Assembly (NCBI GenBank): GCA_001563325.1
Contig: LRSK01000047.1
Location: forward strand, 1 to 7,517
Direction: 5' to 3'
DNA length: 7,517 bases
Source of the DNA: Candidatus Thorarchaeota archaeon SMTZ1-83
GTDB lineage: Archaea > Asgardarchaeota > Thorarchaeia > Thorarchaeales > Thorarchaeaceae
Within the stretch, counting starts at the first letter, position 1. The number at the start of each line of letters is the position of its first letter. Of the stretch, positions 1 to 6,354 are shown one piece after another. The notes under the pieces were generated by a model. The model saw nothing but the letters and a program-made list of their open reading frames with translations. It was not told the origin of the DNA and did no database searches. The translations under genes and the position numbers were made by a program.

Positions 1-391
1 ATGCGTGATGAATCTTGAGAGGCTCTGCCACGATATCGGCGACAGTCATGTTGCTGCTAAGAGATCCGTATGGGTCTTGGAAGACCATCTGAATTCTCTT
101 ACGATAGTCCTTGAACTCCGACTCAGCAATGTCCGAGATGTTCTCGTTCTCGCACCAAATCTCGCCCTCGGTCAGCGTTACAAGGCGCATGACAAGTCTG
201 GCAATCGTGGTCTTGCCACAACCACTCTCTCCCGCAATCCCGAATATCTCTCCCTTCTTGATCTCAAGATCTACTCCATCAACTGCACGAATGAATGAAT
301 CCGGCGTGCCAGAAACCAGACTTGAAAGGAAGCCGGCCCTGACGATGAACCACTTCTTGATATTCCGGGTTTCAAGGACTACATCCGACAC
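1..391 (-). CDS. dppF: Oligopeptide/dipeptide-type ABC transporter ATP-binding protein, second ATPase (DppF/OppF-like), partial
   Basis: Second cytoplasmic ATPase of the importer, which should pair with the DppD-like subunit to hydrolyse ATP and drive uptake. Only the first 130 codons are present; the gene leaves the window at base 1 with no stop. Visible are a Walker A motif GESGCGKTT at residues 54-62 and a Q-loop VFQDPYGSL with Gln at 105, the latter typical of OppF/DppF. Residues 14-33 hold a short insertion (WFIVRAGFLSSLVSGTPDSF) between the first strand and the RAVDGV segment, common in OppF-like proteins. The start is GTG at 391, which shares one base with the upstream TAG stop, preceded by AGGAGG at 403-408. 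An ATG at 401 opens only nine codons, so it was not used. The signature and Walker B motifs lie outside the window. The substrate cannot be read from this subunit; the gene symbol indicates family position only. Confidence 0.93.
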   Translation of the reverse strand, partial: MSDVVLETRNIKKWFIVRAGFLSSLVSGTPDSFIRAVDGVDLEIKKGEIFGIAGESGCGKTTIARLVMRLVTLTEGEIWCENENISDIAESEFKDYRKRIQMVFQDPYGSLSSNMTVADIVAEPLKIHHA

Positions 392-1380
392 TAGATTTCA
401 TGCCTCCTGAAACACGCGGCGCGATGACCGTCTTCATCATCCAGCGGTGGTTCCTTCTGAGCACAGATGTCAATTGCGTAGTCGCATCTAGGATGGAAGT
501 TGCAGCCGCTAGGTGGGTCGATAAGATCTGGGGGATTGCCCGGAATGTAGTCTATCTCCTTGTCTGCTAGAATGCTCGGAAACGAGGCGATGAGCTTTTT
601 CGTGTACGGATGGGCTGGTTCATTGAACAGTTTGTCCGTGGGAGCCTCCTCCACAATCTTTCCAGCATACATGATGATCACTTTGTCGCATGTTTCGGCG
701 AGAACTGAGAGGTCGTGAGTGATTATGAGAAGTGAGAGGCTTGTCTTGTTTCTAAGCTGCCTGAAAAGGTCGAGTATTTGCGCTTGGATCATGACATCCA
801 GTGCAGTCGTAGGTTCATCAGCAATGACGAGGGTCGGGGGAAGGACAAGTGACAGGGCTATCATTAGCCTCTGTTTCATCCCGCCGCTAAGCTCATGTGG
901 GTACGCACTTGCTCGAGAGCGTTCTATGCCCACCGACTCAACGAGCTCAATCGCTCTTTCCCTAGCTTTCTCCTTTGAAATATCTTCGTGGATACGAATG
1001 GCATCAATCATCTGGTCGACTACTCGGTGGACTGGGTTCAAGGCGTTCATTGCCCCCTGGAAAATCATTGAAACGTCCTTCCACCTGAAAGCCTCGATGT
1101 TTCTTTTCGCAAAGGCAAGAACATTCATACCATTGAAATCAACTTCGCCTCCCTCGATTATTCCCTCACGAGGCAAGAGTCTCATTATGGCCATGGCCGT
1201 GGTCGTCTTCCCACAGCCTGACTCTCCACTAAGGCCGACAAACTCTCCACGGTCGATGCAGAAGTCCACGTTGTCAACAGCCCTGACCATGCCTTGCTTT
1301 GTGAGATACGACACTCGAAGTCCGGACACCTTGAGGACTGGTTTTGTCTCCTGTTGTTCACCGGCACTAGCATGTGTCAA
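391..1380 (-). CDS. dppD: Oligopeptide/dipeptide-type ABC transporter ATP-binding protein, first ATPase (DppD/OppD-like)
   Basis: First cytoplasmic ATPase of the importer, 329 residues from the chosen TTG start, a normal length for DppD/OppD. All nucleotide-binding elements are intact: Walker A GESGCGKTT at about 52-60, Q-loop IFQGAMNALNP with Gln 108, signature LSGGMKQR from about 164, Walker B LVIADEP at about 184-190, D-loop TALD, and switch His 222 in ITHD. The C-terminal Oligo_HPY extension has the HPYTKKL segment and four cysteines (293, 299, 306, 323). In this family that cysteine set can bind a [4Fe-4S] cluster, as reported for mycobacterial DppD; here it is inferred. An ATG at 1431 would add 17 residues and overlap the permease by 44 bases. 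I prefer TTG 1380, because GGAGATGAT (1387-1395) lies six bases upstream and the overlap becomes a 7-base gap. Substrate unknown: archaeal members of this family carry peptides or oligosaccharides. Confidence 0.95.
   Translation of the reverse strand: MTHASAGEQQETKPVLKVSGLRVSYLTKQGMVRAVDNVDFCIDRGEFVGLSGESGCGKTTTAMAIMRLLPREGIIEGGEVDFNGMNVLAFAKRNIEAFRWKDVSMIFQGAMNALNPVHRVVDQMIDAIRIHEDISKEKARERAIELVESVGIERSRASAYPHELSGGMKQRLMIALSLVLPPTLVIADEPTTALDVMIQAQILDLFRQLRNKTSLSLLIITHDLSVLAETCDKVIIMYAGKIVEEAPTDKLFNEPAHPYTKKLIASFPSILADKEIDYIPGNPPDLIDPPSGCNFHPRCDYAIDICAQKEPPLDDEDGHRAACFRRHEI
403..408 (-). promoter_or_regulatory. Ribosome binding site for the DppF-like gene
   Basis: AGGAGG on the minus strand, inside the last codons of the DppD-like gene, 11 bases before GTG 391. 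It supports the GTG start and implies translational coupling of the two ATPase genes. Confidence 0.7.
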
Positions 1381-1386
1381 GTCAGC

Positions 1387-1395
1387 ATCATCTCC
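1387..1395 (-). promoter_or_regulatory. Ribosome binding site for the DppD-like gene, overlapping the permease stop codon
   Basis: GGAGATGAT on the minus strand matches the archaeal GGAGGTGAT consensus at eight of nine positions and sits six bases before TTG 1380. The permease stop TGA (1388-1390) lies inside it, so a ribosome finishing the permease is placed on the next start. It is the main reason for choosing TTG 1380 over ATG 1431. Confidence 0.6.
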
Positions 1396-1696
1396 TCCGA
1401 AGCCTTGGGTTGACAATCTCGTCCATTGCATAGCCCACCATTGAAACTCCTACAAGCAGTAGCACTACCATCACACCCGGAGGATAGACTAGCCACCAAT
1501 GGTTGTTCAACAGAGCACCTCCATTGAATGCATTATACAACATTGTGCCCCAGCTGATCAATGTAGGGTCGCCCAAACCAAAGAAGTCGAGAACGACTTC
1601 AGAGAGTATGGCCCAAGCTGTCACAAGTACAGTATTGGCAACGACGAGCGGCGCCACTGCAGCAAGAACATGCCTGCCTATTACATAGAGGCTGCC
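1388..1696 (-). CDS. C-terminal part of the DppC domain, in frame downstream of an internal UGA
   Basis: Continues the 1697-4150 frame with no base gained or lost: residues 819-920 of one 920-codon frame, counting the UGA as codon 818. It supplies the end of the DppC coupling loop and the last two membrane helices. Family landmarks are clear: RHVLAAVAPLVV in the usual place of RHILPN...APLIV, then DFFGLGDPTLISWGTML, then a WW...PPG segment leading into a final helix, ending NPRLRRR. These are well preserved with no further stops. A GTG at 1657 could start an 89-residue protein, but I see no Shine-Dalgarno element before it, and such a fragment would lack most of the permease fold. It is best read as the tail of the fused permease, separated by a point change, an assembly or base error, or readthrough. 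Confidence 0.8.
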   Translation of the reverse strand, partial: GSLYVIGRHVLAAVAPLVVANTVLVTAWAILSEVVLDFFGLGDPTLISWGTMLYNAFNGGALLNNHWWLVYPPGVMVVLLLVGVSMVGYAMDEIVNPRLRRR

Positions 1697-1699
1697 TCA
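1697..1699 (-). other. In-frame UGA codon inside the DppC coupling loop
   Basis: Codon 818 of the fused permease. The eight codons from UGA to the one before RHVL equal the length of the usual segment (for example ASDLRIIF) between RALG and RHIL, so UGA replaces one residue and no frameshift is involved. Family members mostly have Ala, sometimes Cys or Ser, here. UGA one base from UGC/UGU (Cys), UCA (Ser) or GGA (Gly) fits a point change. UGA is also the proper stop of this same frame at 1388-1390, so it is not simply a sense codon in this genome. Confidence 0.85.
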
Positions 1700-4150
1700 T
1701 CCGACTGCTCTGACCCTTTCTATGTACGTGCGTTCTCTTATGGTAAGCACTTGACCACGTACAATTCTAGCTGTTGTCGTCCAAGAGAAGATTCCAATCA
1801 CTAGGATCATTGTTACTATGGAAGGCCCGAGCACAGCCGCCATGATTATCATCAACAGCAAGCTTGGTATGACGAAGAAGACGTCAGTGAATCGCATTAG
1901 CAAGGAGTCAATGACTCCTCCGTAGTAGCCTGCAACAAGTCCCACTATGGTTCCGATGAGTACCGACATCGCCGTCGCTACAAGCCCGACAATGAGTGTG
2001 ACTCTGGTACCTATGACCAGTTGACTAAAGACATCCCTACCAAGCTGGTCAGTTCCCATTATGTGGAAACCCGGAAAGTCTGTGGGGGCATAGCATACTA
2101 GTGACAGAGTTCCTTGAACGATGAAGGCGACACCAACCACTCCGACAACTGCCACCACGATGCGCGCCACATGTTGTTGCAGTCCTTGGAAGCTGACCTC
2201 TGTTCTATGGCGAAGCACATTCCCCACGACCAGGTACAAGCCGACTAATCCTAATACTGAAGATAGAAGAAGAGTCTGAATGTTCTCCACCCTCCAAGAT
2301 TGCATTCCCAGTACTAGTGCAATGTGGAGTGTCAATGCACCAGACATAATGGAAACTATGTACCGGGGTAATGGCGTTTCTCCCTTTCTGTCAAGCAGTA
2401 TCCAAATCAAGGCGCCGCCTAAGAATAGCATTGGTCCCAGAATGAGTAGGAACAAATGGTCAGTTGGAGTGGGATCTGGAGATTGATACAACCCCCCCGT
2501 GAAGAACTCTTCAGGATCATAGGGTGCTATCAGGTCACCAAACAGAGACATGCCTGCGAAGAGAATCACGAGGCTGAATCCAGCAACACCCATCTTTGAG
2601 CCAAAGAACTGGCTTGCCGTTAGGCTCATGCTTCTCCTTCTCGCAACAACCCTTCCCAGGACTATTCCGGCTAGGGCAATCTGAGTGACCAAGGGATGAC
2701 CGAGCGAGGATGTCACTAGTGACAACGGCGCTCCGTTTTCAATGGCACCGGAGGGTGGAAAGACTCCCATACCCAAGAATGTCATGCCCCAAGAAACAGA
2801 CCATTCAAGGTCAAACAGCCCACTCATGGCAGCCGCCAGAAGCACAACTACATTCAACAGCAAAGCCAATATGGATAGGCGCACTAGAATCTGGGCCCGG
2901 TTGTGACTCCATGCATGTATGAGGTTTGCGGGGCTATAGGGTGCTAGTCTTGTTCGAATGAACCAAGCCACACTCTTCCATCTAGCAACGGCAGAGAAGA
3001 ACATCGAAACCAAGATGCCTATTGTCAGTCCTTCTATCGGAGAGCCACTCGGTACAAGCTGCAAGAAGGCAAGAAGGACGGAAACTAGGATGATGATATT
3101 CGCGATGGGTAACCACTTGCTTCTCAACCATTCGCGAGGGCTGGCTCTTTCTTCTCCTATCTGAAACTCCACGCCGACTCGAATCCTTGGGTCCAGATAG
3201 TAGTATATGAAATCCGCCACCAAGTTGGCAGCTACGATTACGATGGTGATCATGAAGAAGGCGGCCTGCAGGAGCGGATAGTCTCGATAGAAGACTCCTT
3301 GCCAGATGAGATTGCCAATTCCTGGGAATGAAAAAACCACCTCTGTCTGGAGGGCACCAGTCACAGAGAAACCCAGTTGGAGAGCTACGACAGTGGTTAT
3401 TGGTATCATTGCGTTCGGCATTGCTTCCTTATTGAGTTGGTCTTTTTCATTCCGTCCCTTTGCTTTCGCTGTCACCATAAAGTCTTCACTCAGTACATCA
3501 AGAAGGGCATTCCTGGTAATTAGTGCAAATGCACCAAGAATCGCAATTATCAGTACAGTCCAAGGAAGCATAAGATGCCCTATCATGTCAATGATTAGGC
3601 CTATGGGATCACCAGTGTGGTCCAAGCCCGGAGTCACCAGTCCCGGTGTTGCGGGAAACCAGCCCAGACCGAAGGAGAATACCATAATCATGGCCATCGC
3701 CAACCAGAACGTGGGGATTGCATAGGTTACCAATGAGAACAAAAGGCCAAGGGCATCCGCCGCACCACCTCTCCGCCATGCAGCATTCTTCCCAACCCAT
3801 ATTCCAACAATGATGGCAACAATAGTAGCCGGCAACGCCAAGAGAAGCGTATTTCCCAGGTGCTCGAGAAGCACTGGGCCGACATCTGTTTGATAGTGGA
3901 ATGAGATTCCAAGGTTTAGGACCAAGAAGTTCGCTAGGAACAGAATGTACTGTTCCCACAGGGGTCTGTCAAGACCGAATTGTCTAATGAGCGCCTCCTG
4001 TGCACCCGCGCTTATATTAGGGTTTCTGGCCAAGAACGTCGCTGGATCGCCAGGCAGTATATGGAATATGACGAAGTCTATGCTAAGAACAATGAAAACA
4101 GTTGCAATAGCCTGAAGTATACGCTTTATCAAGATGTCCCGAAGTGCCAT
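1697..4150 (-). CDS. Fused DppB-DppC permease of a peptide-type ABC importer, main part up to an in-frame UGA
   Basis: Forms the membrane channel of the importer; both permease halves, usually separate genes of about 310 and 290 residues, are joined here. Residues 1-330 are a complete DppB: TM1 followed by ILPGDPA, FGLDRPLWEQY, and a coupling loop at about 222-250 with Gly 232 and AMPNAMIP. Residues 331-515 are a linker with about four helices (346-366, 372-390, 421-446, 486-503). The DppC domain begins near 516 with a first helix ending LIAPYDP (540-546). A further four helices (about 566-585, 597-616, 625-644, 662-684) then come before GTDQLGRD (699-706) and the DppC core. The frame stops at TGA 1697-1699, in the second coupling loop just after ERVRAVG, and the rest of DppC follows in the same frame. 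The ATG start has GTGAT five bases upstream. Whether a full-length protein is made cannot be decided from sequence alone. Confidence 0.9.
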   Translation of the reverse strand: MALRDILIKRILQAIATVFIVLSIDFVIFHILPGDPATFLARNPNISAGAQEALIRQFGLDRPLWEQYILFLANFLVLNLGISFHYQTDVGPVLLEHLGNTLLLALPATIVAIIVGIWVGKNAAWRRGGAADALGLLFSLVTYAIPTFWLAMAMIMVFSFGLGWFPATPGLVTPGLDHTGDPIGLIIDMIGHLMLPWTVLIIAILGAFALITRNALLDVLSEDFMVTAKAKGRNEKDQLNKEAMPNAMIPITTVVALQLGFSVTGALQTEVVFSFPGIGNLIWQGVFYRDYPLLQAAFFMITIVIVAANLVADFIYYYLDPRIRVGVEFQIGEERASPREWLRSKWLPIANIIILVSVLLAFLQLVPSGSPIEGLTIGILVSMFFSAVARWKSVAWFIRTRLAPYSPANLIHAWSHNRAQILVRLSILALLLNVVVLLAAAMSGLFDLEWSVSWGMTFLGMGVFPPSGAIENGAPLSLVTSSLGHPLVTQIALAGIVLGRVVARRRSMSLTASQFFGSKMGVAGFSLVILFAGMSLFGDLIAPYDPEEFFTGGLYQSPDPTPTDHLFLLILGPMLFLGGALIWILLDRKGETPLPRYIVSIMSGALTLHIALVLGMQSWRVENIQTLLLSSVLGLVGLYLVVGNVLRHRTEVSFQGLQQHVARIVVAVVGVVGVAFIVQGTLSLVCYAPTDFPGFHIMGTDQLGRDVFSQLVIGTRVTLIVGLVATAMSVLIGTIVGLVAGYYGGVIDSLLMRFTDVFFVIPSLLLMIIMAAVLGPSIVTMILVIGIFSWTTTARIVRGQVLTIRERTYIERVRAVG

Positions 4151-4155
4151 GGAGT

Positions 4156-4160
4156 ATCAC
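4156..4160 (-). promoter_or_regulatory. Ribosome binding site for the fused permease
   Basis: GTGAT on the minus strand, five bases before ATG 4150, matches the 3' half of the archaeal GGAGGTGAT element at the same spacing seen for the binding-protein and DppD-like genes. Confidence 0.5.
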
Positions 4161-4176
4161 TCTGTCTGACATTTGG

Positions 4177-4215
4177 AAAAAAGGGAGGAGTGAACAGACA
4201 CCATGTGTCTGTTCA
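4177..4215 (-). terminator. Intergenic hairpin followed by a T run: probable partial terminator or mRNA-processing stem
   Basis: Perfect inverted repeat, arms TGAACAGACAC (4191-4201) and GTGTCTGTTCA (4205-4215), with a three-base loop. Eight bases further along the minus strand comes a run of six T (4182-4177). It sits between the binding-protein stop (4241) and the permease start (4150), where ABC importers often have a stem that lowers downstream expression or protects the upstream message, giving more binding protein than permease. Archaeal termination depends mainly on the T run, so a short T6 would be leaky. The arms also contain GAACA, the motif found in both promoters, so it could instead be a DNA-level operator. 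Confidence 0.55.
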
Positions 4216-4240
4216 AACTCTCAGATAGTTGTTTCTGCCG

Positions 4241-6208
4241 CTATTTTCGTCTTACAACGTACACTATCACTATAACCAAGATGACAGCTCCTGCACTGAC
4301 TGCCAGTATTATCTCCATCGGTAACGGAGGTGGCCCCTCACCTGTATCTGTTGTAGTTCCTGTTGTGGTCGTGGTAGTGGGCTGGGTCGGCACATCAACA
4401 TCGAGCCAAGCGTTGGTGTTCCATATGGACAGCACCCCGCTCATCCAATCTGTGTGAGTGAAGTTGTATCGATCGTTTCTGTAAAGCTCGATGTCGTTGT
4501 ACTCAACGAGCACTATTACACTGGAGTCGTCATAGACAACCTGCTGCAACTCATCGATGAGAAGTGCTCTTTCCGCGTCACCGACCAACTGCTGCTGTTT
4601 GTAGATCTGGTTGACCCGGGTAAGATTCATGCCGTTCGGATTGACGAAGCTATAGTTCAATGCTCCAGCAGTCAAATACTGATTCATACTATTCGGGTCT
4701 GGAATCTGGGACCAGATGCCTATTGCTAGATCGTAGTTCCATTCTTCGGAAGTAAGGTCTTCATTGAACGTCGTTAGCTCTCTTGGCTGTAATGTAATGT
4801 CAAACCCTGCAGCGTCGAGGTAGGACTTTATGAGCTGAACTGCGGTCTGGGTTGGTGGGAAACCAACGGGATACTTGAGGTCGAAAGCTAGCGATTCGAC
4901 CACTCCTCCGATGTCCTTCTCGTAGACACCGTCAACCAGTGTCCAGCCAGCCGCTTCCAGTGTCGCCTTTGCTTCGTTAACACCACTTGGAAACTTGATC
5001 AGGGCATCGTTGTGCCACTTGAGTTCGCTGTGGATTACTGAATCGGCGCCTCTCGCGTGTCCAAGATACGCGACTTCCGCAATAGTGTCCTTGTCGATAG
5101 CTTGCTGCATTGCCTTCTTGACTGCGGGGTCAAGCAGAGCATGATGCCTTTCGCTGCTGAACGGAGATGATCCATTCAGGTACTTAAACCACTGGTTCAC
5201 GAGGAGTGATTGCCACGCAAGTTCCGAGTTCTCGTTGATGGTCACCTCTGGTCCGAAAGCAACATCCGACAATTGAGGGCTCGTTTCGCAGAGATCAATT
5301 TCTCCCGTCTTCAACGCCCCCGTCATGAACTCAACCGAATCGTAGAAGATGAGTAGCATCTCGTCAATCTTCGGAGCGCGTATATGATAGTTGGCGTTCT
5401 TCTCTAGGGACAAGTACTGCCCGATTTTATGTTCTACGAACTTAAATGGACCCGTTCCTGCCATGGGAGTCGGCCAATCTGGGGAGAGCATTCCCCACCA
5501 GATGCAGTCTTGCATCCACCAGTCCTTGAAGTAAGTCGAATTTGTTCCATAGATTGGGTCGTCCCATGTCAACGGGTTCCACAGATGCTTTGCCAAGATT
5601 GGAACATAGGTCATACCAGTAAGGAATTGCTCCTTGTTGACGGATACAGGCGTCCCGTTGTATTCAAGGCGTTGCCTAACTGAGAACGGAGCGTATGGAT
5701 CCCATTTCCAGATGTTCTCATAGCCAGAGTCCACAAAGTTGAGGACAATCGTGTAGTCATCCAGGACGCGGATATTCCTATGATCAATACGAGGTGTCTG
5801 CCCTACCCAGAATCCAAGCCACGTCCAAGCGAACAGAGTCCAATTCACGTCGTGAGCAGTGAATGGAGTATCATCGTGCCACCTCGCATCAGGATCGATA
5901 TGGAACGTAATCTGGCTTCCATTTGCAGCCCAATCCCAGCTCTCTGCTAGGCATGGCTGAATTCCCCAGTCGTCGTCCCATCGGACTAATGGGTCCCAAA
6001 TCCAGTTATACCCAACAATCGTGTCACTGATTGTCGTGGCCATAACAGGGTTCAACCAAAGCGGTTCTTCGACCATGCCTATCTTGACTGTCTTGGTCTG
6101 TACAGCCGCTCCCGTGGCCGCTCCGGAAGTGGTCGGTACGAAAGCTAGCACGGGAAGAATCATGAACCACACCATTATCAGTGATAGGAGGACTTGTTTA
6201 TTTCTCAC
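4241..6208 (-). CDS. Membrane-anchored extracellular solute-binding protein, family 5 (peptide/oligosaccharide type)
   Basis: Captures the substrate outside the cell and delivers it to the permease. From GTG 6208 the protein has 655 residues. The N-terminus (MRNKQ, a hydrophobic stretch, FVPTTSGAA) is a signal peptide ending near residue 30. The body shows SBP_bac_5 features: WLNPVMA near the start, AESWDW...ITFHIDPDARWHDDTPFTAHDVNW (about 88-123), AGTGPFKFVEH (about 250-260), LDPAVKKAMQQAIDKD (about 359-374), and a late YDLAIGIW segment. Residues 610-622 are a threonine-rich stalk, followed by one helix (about 632-652) and RRK, so it is tethered to the membrane. The frame opens upstream to TTG 6322, but that adds 38 residues before the signal peptide and covers the TATA-like box. 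GGATGTGA (6214-6221), five bases before GTG 6208, favours the shorter form. Peptides are the default substrate, yet archaeal relatives also bind oligosaccharides; the sequence does not settle this. Confidence 0.94.
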   Translation of the reverse strand: MRNKQVLLSLIMVWFMILPVLAFVPTTSGAATGAAVQTKTVKIGMVEEPLWLNPVMATTISDTIVGYNWIWDPLVRWDDDWGIQPCLAESWDWAANGSQITFHIDPDARWHDDTPFTAHDVNWTLFAWTWLGFWVGQTPRIDHRNIRVLDDYTIVLNFVDSGYENIWKWDPYAPFSVRQRLEYNGTPVSVNKEQFLTGMTYVPILAKHLWNPLTWDDPIYGTNSTYFKDWWMQDCIWWGMLSPDWPTPMAGTGPFKFVEHKIGQYLSLEKNANYHIRAPKIDEMLLIFYDSVEFMTGALKTGEIDLCETSPQLSDVAFGPEVTINENSELAWQSLLVNQWFKYLNGSSPFSSERHHALLDPAVKKAMQQAIDKDTIAEVAYLGHARGADSVIHSELKWHNDALIKFPSGVNEAKATLEAAGWTLVDGVYEKDIGGVVESLAFDLKYPVGFPPTQTAVQLIKSYLDAAGFDITLQPRELTTFNEDLTSEEWNYDLAIGIWSQIPDPNSMNQYLTAGALNYSFVNPNGMNLTRVNQIYKQQQLVGDAERALLIDELQQVVYDDSSVIVLVEYNDIELYRNDRYNFTHTDWMSGVLSIWNTNAWLDVDVPTQPTTTTTTGTTTDTGEGPPPLPMEIILAVSAGAVILVIVIVYVVRRK

Positions 6209-6213
6209 AAATG

Positions 6214-6221
6214 TCACATCC
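6214..6221 (-). promoter_or_regulatory. Ribosome binding site that decides the binding-protein start
   Basis: GGATGTGA on the minus strand differs at one base from the archaeal GGAGGTGA element and lies five bases before GTG 6208. No comparable site precedes TTG 6322 or ATG 6286. Confidence 0.6.
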
Positions 6222-6257
6222 TGAAGTTGATTCGACGATATACTTAGGTGTACACAG

Positions 6258-6265
6258 ATTAAAAG
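6258..6265 (-). promoter_or_regulatory. TATA-like box of the binding-protein gene
   Basis: CTTTTAAT on the minus strand resembles an archaeal TATA box. Transcription would begin about 25 bases downstream, near 6236, leaving a leader of roughly 28 bases before GTG 6208. A palindrome GTGTACAC (6248-6255) lies between the box and this start and could be a repressor site. A second AT-rich stretch (AAGTATAT, about 6237-6244) is an alternative box. Confidence 0.45.
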
Positions 6266-6270
6266 CCACC

Positions 6271-6300
6271 GAACACCTGTGAACATCACTGAACATGTAC
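6271..6300. repeat. Three GAACA repeats at exact 10-bp spacing upstream of the binding-protein TATA-like box
   Basis: On the plus strand GAACA begins at 6271, 6281 and 6291, giving units GAACACCTGT, GAACATCACT and GAACATGTAC. One-helical-turn spacing puts all three on the same DNA face, a few bases upstream of the TATA-like box, as expected for a transcription factor or activator site. Confidence 0.55.
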
Positions 6301-6354
6301 TTTCAGCCGATCTGGCATTCAAAACCTGCTGTCTTCTTGTTGAACTGACGTGTT

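Noticed and set aside
719..1444. 241-codon open frame on the plus strand
   Set aside because: It lies antisense to the clearly conserved DppD-like ATPase and its translation has no recognisable domain; it is a shadow frame.
1657..1699. Frameshift between the two parts of the DppC domain
   Set aside because: The stop and the downstream segment are in the same frame and the spacing matches the family exactly; only one codon is changed.
1697..1699. UGA read as tryptophan by an altered genetic code
   Set aside because: The same frame ends at UGA 1388-1390 exactly where DppC proteins end, tryptophans here use UGG, and Trp is not expected at this position.
3306..3725. 139-codon open frame on the plus strand
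   Set aside because: Antisense to the DppB half of the permease, with no domain features or ribosome site.
6271..6300. CRISPR-like repeats
   Set aside because: Units are 10 bp with only a 5-base core and no spacers; a protein-binding site explains them better.
6209..6322. N-terminal extension of the binding protein to TTG 6322
   Set aside because: It would put 38 residues ahead of a normal signal peptide and cover the TATA-like box and phased repeats; GTG 6208 has a much better ribosome site.
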